NCBI GenBank assembly: GCA_033557675.1
Contig: JAWQRM010000462.1
Span: forward strand, 1 to 22,492
Direction of reading: 5' to 3'
Origin: Coptodactyla brooksi
Lineage: Eukaryota; Arthropoda; Insecta; Coleoptera; Scarabaeidae
Length of the DNA stretch: 22,492 bases
A model generated the notes under the pieces. The model saw only the letters and a program-made list of their open reading frames with translations. It ran no database searches and had not been told where the DNA came from. The stretch's first letter is position 1, and every line of letters begins with the position of its first letter. Below, one piece after another: positions 1 through 8,539 of this stretch. The position numbers and the translations under genes were made by a program.

Positions 1-449
1 CTTTTGACAAATAATAAAGGTTAATTGTCAATCATTTGAAATGATATTTTAATAAACAATCATAAATGGCACCAAATTAATAATAAATTTAATATACCAA
101 TCTTTTTTTATAATATACTGTTTATGTATTTTTTTTTTAATATGCTATCCTTATAGCTTTCCATTCACAATTTTATGTAAAAATCAAAAATATAATTTAT
201 ATTAAGGGGTAATATCTACCTTAAATTTGCAAAAAATCTAAAAAATTTGTTTTGTCTTAAATGACACTTTAGTTTTAAAAATAACGTGCCATTAGTTTTA
301 AAGGCGAAAATATGCTACTTCAATGTATATAACAATGAACTATGCATTTACAAATTTAATTGAATTCAGTCAAAGCGAAAACGTCACCAATAAGCAAAAA
401 GAGGTTTTTCGGGAAAAATAATCCGGTCATTTAAAAGAATAACAGTGGG
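1..449. other. AT-rich non-coding stretch at left edge
   Basis: This stretch has no usable open frame and no recognised element. It lies on the 3' side of the visible MCM3 exons, so it is probably intron of MCM3 or sequence beyond it. None of the missing MCM3 C-terminal motifs (such as the arginine-finger SRFD segment) is seen here on either strand. Confidence 0.5.
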
Positions 450-1290
450 ATTAGATTTATGTTTTTCTATATAAATTATATAGATTATGTTTTTCTACAT
501 AATTACTTAAATTGTTGTATGTAGTGGATTTAATAGTAAAAACTGGATCTATGTTATATTCGTATAATAACTGTTTAGGTTTTATATTAGATTTGTTAAA
601 ACTGATAAAGTTTTTTGTACGTAAATTGAGTTTGTGAAATGTTTATATCATTACTAAATAAAGGGTCACATTTTAAATTGGTATTCTAATTTGTAGATTA
701 GCTGTTTGGGATAGTTGTATGAACAGCTTAAATCTTAAATATATTCTATTCCTTTTTGTTTATTAATATCTTTAATGGGAAATTATAGCATCTGTTAAGA
801 AAATATCTGAAAGAAAATAGTTTACTTTAGGGTTTGTGAAAAATATCATACTGTAACGTATGGTTACTTTTATATATTGTTAAGTCTAAAAAATTAAGTT
901 TATTGTCTTTTTCTATTTCTATAATAAATTGTATACTGGAGGCTATGTTGTTAAGGTACGTGTGAAAATCATTTAATTGCTTATTGTTACCTGTTCATAT
1001 AGGAAATATATCATTGACATATTTTTATTAATCCTTTCAATCCTTAAAGGATTAAGCTCGTTAATTATATACTTCATTTCTAAATCATTAGTGTATAGAT
1101 CTGCTAAATAGCCTGATAAACGTACAATAATAGATTCATTTTGGTTTTTAATGTGAGTTGATAAGAAATTTGTAGTGATAATAATAGTAGCATTAATTGA
1201 GATGTTGCTGTGTAAGTTAACAATGTCAAAAGTAGTTTTCTTTGCAGTTACTGATGATGTGAAAAGAATTTCATGAAACGTCTAATAAAT
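450..1290 (-). mobile_element. Decayed Penelope-like retroelement (reverse transcriptase remnant)
   Basis: Reading the minus strand in short frames broken by stops and frameshifts gives consecutive pieces of a Penelope-like reverse transcriptase. They are a TTFDIVNLHSNISIN segment (like FDIVNLxTNIPIN), a SGYLADLYTNDLEMKYI segment, a YVNDIF segment at the position of the catalytic YVDD box followed by a stop where Trp is usual, and then IQFIIEIEKDNKLNFLDLTI and SFRYFLNRCYNFPL. The RT-proximal linker continues weakly to about 455 (LLYEYNIDPVFTIKST). YVDD has become YVND and there are several stops, so the copy is dead. Family assignment rests on my recognition of this conserved order. No GIY-YIG endonuclease is visible. 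It lies 3' of the last visible MCM3 exon, in opposite orientation to AKAP17A and the same orientation as MCM3. Confidence 0.72.
1251..1282 (+). ncRNA. Hammerhead-like hairpin motif 4, beside the Penelope-like remnant
   Basis: CTGATGA (1251-1257), T, stem GTGAAA/TTTCAT with an AGAA loop, GAAAC (1275-1279), then GTC. A 4-bp outer stem GTTA/TAAT flanks it (one G-U pair), as stem I would. It lies at the start of the Penelope-like coding remnant but on the opposite strand from that coding sequence. Confidence 0.5.
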
Positions 1291-1738
1291 AATTGATACA
1301 CTTAAGCAAAGAGGCTAACTTAAGGAAAAATTTTGCTTTTTGTCCTTAGTGAAAGTGTAGTATTATTTAACTAGAAAAAAATGTTAAAATTATGCTATGT
1401 TTTTAGGTGTTAAGCTAGATGTCACCCCTTAATTCAAGTACTTACATATGAGATATATCCTTAAAGAAAGTAGAGTTATTGTTTGAAGAAACTACCAAAA
1501 CCACTCGTAATAGAATGCTGAAAACCTTATAAAAATTACAGACATGCAGACGGACGGACAGACCAACCACTAAAAATAAGCTAGCTGGGTTTAATTCATC
1601 AAATCTGAAATCTTTGAAGTATAAATTACGAAACTATAAGTATTTTCATTTCTACCACACATTATTTACCCAAAATCAGATGTTACCCTTAGTATTGTCA
1701 ACTTACTCCGTTTTCTCCTTAATAACACGACTTTTTAC
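1291..1738. other. Non-coding sequence 3' of the last visible MCM3 exon
   Basis: This is the proximal part of the MCM3 intron that follows the exon ending at 1739. It has a short GACGGACGGACAGACC run near 1550 and a stretch near 1512-1530 resembling 3678-3700 (ATGCTGAAAACCTTA), so some of it may be retroelement debris. Nothing else is recognisable. Confidence 0.4.
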
Positions 1739-4700
1739 CTTTCCGTAAACAGGATTCGCAGCTGCCAATACAGAGCACCTCGCGTTTAAACTCGCGTGTA
1801 TCCCAGCCTTGGCGATGGTGACCCTCCCTTGTTCCATAACTTCGTGGATGGCCGTCCGATCCATGTCGGACATTTTGTCAAATTCATCTATACAGACCAC
1901 GCCTCGATCCGCCAGGACCATAGCGCCTGCCTCCAACCTACGTTCTCCGGTATCCTGATCGGTGGTTACAGCAGCTGTCAGACCGACGCCGGACGAACCG
2001 CGACCCGTGGTTGGAATAGCCCTGGGTGCCGTGCACAATACGTACCGTAACAGTTGAGATTTCGCCACAGAGGGATCACCTATTAATAAAATGTTTATGT
2101 CCCCTCTCAATCGGGTACCGTTGGGCAAATTCTTCTCCACCCCTCCCAGCAGAAGACACAGAATCGCCTTTTTAATGTACTCGTGCCCGTGAATGGACGG
2201 CGCCAGCGACTTTGCCAGCAAATTGAACACGTTCTTGTTGTTCTTCGCCAGGTTCTTGCACTTCGCGATGTCGTCCCGCGAAATCGACGGGTTCGCCTCC
2301 TTGCTCAGCTGCGTCAGGTTGTTCGCGATGATGACCGTCCTGAACGTGCCCGACGTGAAACTCCCCTGCTTGCTCGGCATGCACCGGTAGTTGCCGACGA
2401 CCTGCACGCGGTCGCCCGGCTTGCACGCGTCCACCAGGTCGTTGTCGCAGATCACGTCGACGGAACGCGGCAGCTGCCCCGCGGGCGCCTTCTCCGGCAT
2501 TTCCTGTATCGATATCGTCTGGTGGTCCTTGTAGACGGACAGCCCGAACTCCGTTTCCAGCGTGTTCCCGTCGTCGTCTTTCGTCGGGTACACAGCGCTC
2601 CATGGAAAGGCTTCCAAGGACGTCAGGTCCGTGTACTTCCTTTCCATTACTTTCTTCGTCGCCGGGCAATAATGGACACTGCGCACGACCTTGGGATGTA
2701 CCAGAGAACCTATCGAAAAAGTGGATTAGTACTAAGTACCAAGTTTATTTCTTTACTTCAAAACCGTAAGAAATATTAATAAGTTTCTAACCATAACAAG
2801 ATACACACATGAATTTAAAGTATTAAACAACGAAGTAAGAAATGAAACTAAATACAAGAAAAAATATGTTGAGGAAAAATTTAAGGGAAACCTTACACCC
2901 AAAATATATTGGAATGTAACAAGCTGTGAAGGAATAAAAATCAACAACACAACTATAAAGGATAAAAAAAAGATTACCAATGCTTTCAACGATCATTTTA
3001 TTAGTATTGTAGCCAAAACCTGTACCTATACCTGTACTTATGGTGGACCAAAGTAGTACCAAGTGGTGTTACCCGAGTTGACTCAAGAACAGGTACAAGC
3101 ACAATATAGATTATTTACTTAGTGATACAGTATTGGAATATAAAATTGCCCTGACAATATAAAGCACTGTTTAATCTACCTACAGAACACTTTAACTTCA
3201 ATACATTGAATAATATTATAAATATCCAAGGATGGATCAGTAAAGAAATTTTGACAAAAATTAAAAGACGAAATGCACTATATATTAAATCAAAAAAGTT
3301 TCCAACCATAACAAGATAAACACATGAATTTAAAGTATTAAATTACAAAGTAACAAATGAAACTAAATACAGCAAGAAGAAATATGATGAGGAAAAATTT
3401 AAGGGCAACCTTACATTCAAAAAGATATTGGAATGTACTCAGGAAACTAACTGGACTTGATGCAAAGAAGACAAGCTGTGAAGAAATAAAAATGAACAAC
3501 ACAACTATAAAGGATAAAAAAGAGATTACCAACGCTTTCAACGATCATTTTATTAGTATTGTAGCCAAAACCATAAGTACAAGTTCGTCCAGGGCAGACT
3601 TATATAGTCTGGACTACATACCTAGTAAGATATTCTATCTCGAACCTACATCTACATTGGAGATAAGTCAAATAATCAACATGCTGAAAACCTTAAAAAA
3701 ATTGGAAACCACTTTATCTCCAATTATTTCTTCAATTACCAATCAGCATATTTCGCTGGAAACATTTCCAAACTTGCTAAAGATAATTAAAGAAAAGATA
3801 AAATTGTTGAATATAAATAAATATATATTGTATAATCAGGGTATGCGCATTTCTTGCAAAAGTTCTATCACTCTGATGAAACAATTACAATATATACCTA
3901 CAGAAAACAATTATAAACTTATTTCTCTAGATAAAAAAAACCTTTATAGTAACACACCTATACAAGCATCTATACACTTATTTTACCTTTTCTTTAATTA
4001 TTTTTAATCGTCAACATGGAGAAGTCCCTTAAAATAATTGCTAAAGGTAGCAAAAGTAACTCTAGTAGTAAAAAATTAACTTTGAAACTACTGGCCCATA
4101 TCTATGTTACCTATTTAATCTTTTATATTTCTAAAACAAAACAGTAAAAATCATTTCTTTAATAAAACTATACATATTCTTTTTTTATATTGAAAATATA
4201 AGTTCTGGTTCATTCCTCCCCACTACTTTTTCCCAAACTACGCCCACCACCCCCACTCCTCATGTTTTAAGAGATTGAAAAACAAAAGACTGCCCTTTTC
4301 AATTGTTTTTTCTTTTTTTTACTACTTTTTATTGAAATAACTTAAAAAAGTACAAAATCGACTTACACTTAGTGACGATTCCTTCCACACAAACCAAATT
4401 TCCCAAGTACCGGGAGTGGAGGCTCCTGGGCGTGACGTGCTTGTTCCCGAAGCTGCCCTCGAACGCGATAAAGAGGTCGTCATGGGCTTTAGCATAGTCT
4501 GGCGCAACGCTGAAGACGTATTCTTTCAGTGCTTTCTGGAACGCGTGTTGTTCTTCGAACGTGTTGGTCAAAAGCTCGTTCACCCTGTTGGGATTCTTGC
4601 GCCGCAGGTCGTTCACGTTCACGACGAGACGCCTCGACGACTCCGCCACCATGCTCTTCACTAGCTGTGTATATTTGCCCTGATCTTCCTTAATTTAAAA

Positions 4701-4821
4701 AAAAAAACACTGCAAAAAGTTTTGTTTGAATTGTTTTGTTACTTACTTCGTCATCTAAGAAGTCCAAATACTCTCTTTGCACGTCGTGCAGACGTTGGTC
4801 GAGTTCCTGAGCTTCTATCAT
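1739..4821 (-). CDS. MCM3: DNA replication licensing factor MCM3 (partial; N-terminal 456 residues)
   Basis: MCM3 is a subunit of the MCM2-7 replicative helicase. Exons on minus: 4821-4747 (ATG start, 25 codons), 4688-4367 and 2709-1739. All junctions are GT-AG and the phases join cleanly (Cys133 is split). The conceptual product matches the family throughout: N-terminal REYLDFLDDE, VNVNDLRRKN, EGSFGNKHVTPRSL, VRSVHYCPATKK, PEKAPAGQLPRSVDV, SLAPSIHGH. It has Walker A GDPSVAKS (about 343-350), Walker B CIDEFDKM (405-412) and the sensor-1 region LAAANPVYG (447-455). The last exon ends in AAG at the GT donor at 1738. Exons for the arginine finger (SRFD) and winged-helix domain are missing from the window, so the gene is cut by the left edge or by a long intron holding a Penelope-like remnant. 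Intron 1 is 58 bp. Intron 2 (1,657 bp) is full of retroelement fragments. It is head-to-head with AKAP17A. Confidence 0.95.
2779..3020 (+). repeat. Direct repeat copy 1 (LINE-derived)
   Basis: This is about 85-90% identical by eye to 3293-3572. Shared anchors are CATAACAAGATA, GAGGAAAAATTTAAGGG and ACGATCATTTTATTAGTATT. Copy 1 skips a segment of roughly 33 bp that includes the GGACTTGATGCAAAG part of copy 2. Homology ends abruptly after GTAGCCAAAACC. Confidence 0.85.
3293..3572 (+). repeat. Direct repeat copy 2 (LINE-derived)
   Basis: This is the longer partner of 2779-3020, in the same orientation, offset by about 514 bp. It keeps the YWNVLRKLTGLDAKK coding piece that copy 1 has lost, so copy 1 is the deletion derivative or the two were inserted separately. 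Confidence 0.85.
3820..4003 (+). mobile_element. Second Penelope-like RT fragment
   Basis: The plus-strand frame gives MRISCKSSITLMKQLQYIP followed by NYKLISLDKKNLYSNTPIQ. The LxSxDxKNLYxNxPI core is the start of the Penelope-like RT palm (family form SFDIKNLYTNIPI). It directly follows the LINE fragment and happens to share its reading frame, giving one 216-codon open frame (3357-4007) that joins two unrelated elements. I treat that frame as chance or as a nested insertion, not a gene. Confidence 0.55.
4010..4366. other. Rest of MCM3 intron 2, nothing recognised
   Basis: This is low-complexity AT sequence with a C-rich stretch (about 4217-4260). It ends at the donor of MCM3 exon 2 (GT at 4366-4365 on minus). 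I see no gene, RNA or intact element. Confidence 0.5.
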
Positions 4822-5284
4822 GCTTTGATTTGTTGTTAAACAATTTTTAAACAATATAAAGTGTACACCAAACGTAGGTTATGGCGCGAAACCTTACGAA
4901 TGAAGTTAGCTGGGAATTTTACAGCAATTTAATTCCTTATTAATTATTATATTTAAGAGAAAATTACGAAAAGTTATTGAATTTAGATTTGAAACAAAGC
5001 AACACATTCTAAGTATAAATTTTTGTTAGGTAATTAAATTTTCGTTAGATAATTTTCATAAGATAGATGTCACTTTTGACATCTGTCATATTGTGAGGTT
5101 ACTTTGTCAGTTCGTGAAGGTTTTTCGATTAAAAATTAGTGTTTCTTTTAATGAAAATCTAGGCTAACTGAAAGAAAAGTATAATTGATTTTAATCACCG
5201 GTCTTGCTTGCGTCAAAGCGACTTAGTAGTCGCTCTTTTCTTCTATTTAACGATGTTTAGAAGTAAAAGGCAAGTGAAAAAATC
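4822..5284. promoter_or_regulatory. Shared head-to-head promoter of MCM3 and AKAP17A
   Basis: There are 463 bp between the two start codons, transcribed outward in both directions. The region contains an E2F consensus (4884-4891) near MCM3, and an 8-bp inverted repeat AGATGTCA/TGACATCT (5065-5072 and 5077-5084) with further TGTCA half-sites downstream toward AKAP17A. No obvious TATA box stands at a sensible distance from either gene. Transcription start sites cannot be placed from the sequence. Confidence 0.65.
4884..4891 (-). promoter_or_regulatory. E2F/DP binding site upstream of MCM3
   Basis: On the minus strand this reads TTTCGCGC, an exact match to the E2F consensus TTTSSCGC. It lies 63 bp upstream of the MCM3 ATG. 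MCM genes are classic E2F targets at G1/S, so position and identity fit. Binding itself is inferred. Confidence 0.75.
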
Positions 5285-5288
5285 ATGA
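5253..5288 (+). other. Short upstream ORF overlapping the AKAP17A start
   Basis: This is an 11-codon frame starting ATGTTTAGAAG, whose TGA stop overlaps the main ATG as ATGA (uORF stop at 5286-5288, main ATG at 5285-5287). If the transcript begins upstream of 5253, this could tune initiation by termination-reinitiation. Whether it is in the mRNA is unknown. Confidence 0.45.
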
Positions 5289-8200
5289 ATGCTTTTCAGA
5301 AATGCCGGAATACTTCGGACGTGGTGCCCCTCTACCTTCCGCAGCGCCTGTACTTGAAGCCCCTGGCCCAGATAAGTATTACGGTAAAGTTACCTGAGAA
5401 ATTAATAGGGAAAACCGTGTCGAATTGGGAATTAATGGAGAAAATAAAGGATCTTATTAAGGGGGACGAGTTTTCAGTGCTGAAAGTGACGAAGAGCACC
5501 CTGGAGTACATTAAATTTCACGCGGAAATCGACGACAGGAGCAAGGTCGATAGGATTGTGGTGAAAATCCACAACAAGCTGCTCAAACTGAGCGATTTTA
5601 ACGAACTGTTTAAGCTGAAAGCGTTCGAGACGAAGCAGGACTTTCCGAACCAGCACGTGTGGGACTCGTTCTTCCGGGAAGCGGAGGGGATGGACGAGAG
5701 GAAGCCGGGAGAGCGCCCGGACACGATCCACGTCTCAAACTTGCCGATCAGGTGGTTTTCGAGCGAGAATAGGCAGGACGAGGACGCGAAACCGTCCGAG
5801 AAGGTCGTGAGGCGCGTGTTCGAGAAATTCGGCAGGATACGGAACGTGGACGTGCCGATATGCGACCCGTACCGCAAGCGGATGAAGTCGCACATGTCCG
5901 GCATGCAGACGTTCTCCTTCGACGAGAGGGACTTTTTCGAGGCCTACGTGCAGTTCAAGGACTACCAGGGCTTCGTCAAGACCATGGATGCCTTCCGCGG
6001 CATGAAGTTGCTGTACAAGGACGAAGATTTGCTCGAGAACTACACTGTCGGTGTGAAAGTTGACTTTGACCGGTCGAAACACATGACCGACGGCTCGATT
6101 AAGCGAAGGGAGATCGTTCGCGAAAGATTAATTCGCGCCCAGAAGCAGAAGGAGGCCAAGGAGAAATTGGAGGAGATGCAGCGGCTTAAGAACGAGGAAA
6201 AAGAAAGGTACTATTGCAAATTAATGTTTTCTAGTGTTAATGCAAAGTTTCAATAGTTAAAACAACAATCTTTTAACTTTTTAATCCAGACAGATATAAA
6301 CAAAACTTAAAGTACTTTTAAGGCAACTTATAATTACAGCACGATACATTTTATCTTTTAAAAGTTGTATTTAAACATATTTTCGTACAATATTTACATA
6401 TGTGCATACAAAAAATAAAATATTTAATCGAAAACATCAGTTTTATTTCTAAAAGTTATATTCTTAAAATTTAGGTGCAATAATAACAAAGGATAATGAC
6501 ATTACAAATTACTTTCATGACAAATTATCCAGCATTACAAGATTTACACTTTTCTTGCACAGATGTGCTGTTACCTTTAAGGTATAGGGAAAAGATCTTG
6601 ATAATAGAAATATTCTTAGCCTAACCAACCTATTTTAATCATTCCTGTCCGTCTGTCTGTATAGCTTGAAAAAAGACAAGTTTTTGATACTTTAAAAAAT
6701 AAATGTTTCAACTTATTAATGCAGAGAGCTATAGAAAAAGAGTTATGAATACACCTAAGGCGACTTATCATTAAGAATTTTATGCTTTTTAGATTTGAAA
6801 ATTTTTATTCGAACATGTTTTAAAAAATTTAGTGTTAATGCAAAGTTTCAATAGTTATAACAACAATCTTTTGACTTTTTAGTCCAGACAGATATAAAGA
6901 AGAGTTATAAGTACATTTAAGGCGACTTATAATTACAACACGACACTTTTTATCTTTGAAAAGTTGTATTTAAACATATTTTCATACAATATTTACATTC
7001 GTGCACACAAAAAATAAAATATTTAATCAAAAACGTAAGTTTTATTAATACAAAACATTCTGATATTATCGCAGAGTGTTAAAATATAAAATCCTACAAG
7101 GATCAAATAAACAATAACCATAGAGCCAGTGTGTAAATACTTCTAAAGGCGACGATGCACTTTTGGTTTAGGCAAATGGAGCTTTCCCTGAAAGAGGAAA
7201 AAGAGAAACGCAGGCGCGAACGCGAAGAACGCAGGAAAGCGAAAATTCTGGAACGGCTGAAGAGCAGCGAAGCGGACGAGATTAACGCGAAAATAGTAAA
7301 GGAGGAAAGGAAATTGTTGAAAGCACAAAGGAAGTTGGAGGCCATACGGCTCGTCGAGGAATTGTTTAAGAGAATAAAGGTTTTTTTTATCATAAAATCT
7401 TTTTTGTCCTCTTTTATTAAAGTTTTGTTTTGTTGAAATTCTAGGTGAAGCACGACAATGATTCAACACCTTTAGAAAAGAACAGAAATACAGTGTCAGA
7501 AGTAAGAATTTCGATGGACTTTGTACAAAATATTGTTGTATAAATGTGTTTTTCAGTTGATCAAGTATAAATTATCATCAGAGAAGGAATTACAGGATCA
7601 AAGGAACAAACTGCACAAGGCGATTGAGAGCCGTATTGTTCTAAAAACGGTCCTAAACAAATCGAAGGCCAAAACGAAAGAGAAACACCGTCAGTCCGAT
7701 TCTGACACTTCGTTGTCGCCAGACGAAAAGCAGGAACCGGCGATTCACAACAGTTTCCCCGTCGACACGACCCCGTACTTGCAAAACACCATATTTCCTT
7801 ACATAACCCCAGTTTACCCCGACGTGCGCAGCTTTCACTATTATCCGTACCTTCCTAGGGGCCGTACTAACTTAAGAGGTCAAGGGACGTCGCGAGGTAA
7901 CGAAAAAACCACTTTAAATAACCCAGCAGCATCTAATTCAATTTTTAATGTAGGTTTTCGTAATTTCCGGTACCGCGCCCGGAACAGGAGCACCCCGTAC
8001 TACCCCCCCGACGTTCAAGAACAGTATTATCGATACTTCAACAAGTTCCTGCGTTCGAGATCGAAATCCAGGAGCCATTCGAGATCGACTTCGCGAAGCA
8101 GGTCGCGTTCGAGAAGCAGGAGGAGATCGAGGCGGTCCCGCAGCAGATCTCGAAGGTCCTACTCGAGGTCAAGGTCTCGAAGTCACGGCCGGTCGAGGTC

Positions 8201-8348
8201 GTCGCGTAGACGTTCGCCCTCGAAGGACCGGGGAAGATCGAACTCCGTGGACAGTTCGAAGTTTGTATCGCCGAAAAGCTTGAAGCAGCAGAGGTCGGGG
8301 CACGAGAGGACGTCGGAATGGTCCAGAACGCCCTCCCCAAAGAAATGA
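5285..8348 (+). CDS. AKAP17A: A-kinase anchor protein 17A (XE7/SFRS17A) homologue
   Basis: AKAP17A in vertebrates is a nuclear-speckle splicing factor that also anchors protein kinase A. Exons: 5285-6207, 7172-7379, 7445-7501 and 7557-8348, all GT-AG, giving 659 aa (human 695). The start context aligns with the family: SDVVPLYLPQRLYLKPLAQ, then VSNWELMEKIK, DFPNQHVWDSFFREA and PGERPDTIHV. An RRM-like domain spans about 146-262, with RNP2 IHVSNL (148-153) and RNP1-like FEAYVQFK (218-225). A charged, probably coiled-coil region runs 272-395 and includes the family piece EERKLLKAQRKLEAIRLVEE. An Arg-Ser-rich (RS) tail spans about 562-626. Exon 3 is only 19 codons. Intron 1 (964 bp) holds a direct repeat; introns 2 and 3 are 65 and 55 bp. 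PKA-binding helices cannot be judged by eye. Confidence 0.93.
6233..6447 (+). repeat. 215-bp direct repeat, copy A (AKAP17A intron 1)
   Basis: This copy closely matches 6831-7046. Shared pieces include TAGTGTTAATGCAAAGTTTC, CCAGACAGATATAAA, AAGTTGTATTTAAACATATT and AAAAAATAAAATATTTAATC. It begins about 25 bp inside the intron. Origin is unknown; no coding capacity is seen. Confidence 0.9.
6831..7046 (+). repeat. 215-bp direct repeat, copy B (AKAP17A intron 1)
   Basis: This is the partner of 6233-6447, offset by about 598 bp. A shorter, more diverged third copy of the AGTTAT...CTAAGGCGACTTAT part lies at about 6739-6820, and a scrap (TTCTAAAGGCGAC) at 7141-7153 lies just before the exon-2 acceptor. 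Confidence 0.9.
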
Positions 8349-8539
8349 TGGCGAAACTATCGATACACATGAAAGAGAATCTTTTTCTAAGTTGCTTGAA
8401 CGTTTGTTTTCTTTTCTAATTTTAGTTGGATAAAATAGAGATAAGTCTGTTTGGTACTAACATTTATGAAATGTATGTAAAGTTAGTGTTGTTTATTTAT
8501 TTTACAGTTTATTGAATATAATTCTTTTGTATATATATA

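Larger units (their letters stand above)
2779..3790 (+). mobile_element. LINE (non-LTR retrotransposon) ORF2 linker fragment with partial duplication
   Basis: Inside MCM3 intron 2, plus-strand frames give the region between endonuclease and reverse transcriptase of a jockey/CR1-like LINE. The pieces are GWISKEILTKIKRRNALYIK (about 3232 on), KKYDEEKFKGNL, YWNVLRKLTGLDAKK, ITNAFNDHFISIVAKTI, and PTSTLEISQIINMLKTLKK (near 3640-3700). Frameshifts and stops show decay. A second, shorter copy of the same piece lies just upstream at 2779-3020 and lacks about 33 bp that is present in 3293-3572. The intact RT palm is not present here. Identification rests on the motif order typical of ORF2, not on a database match. 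Confidence 0.75.

Noticed and set aside
2183..2779. 198-codon plus frame opposite MCM3 exon 3
   Set aside because: It is an antisense shadow of the strongly conserved MCM3 AAA+ exon.
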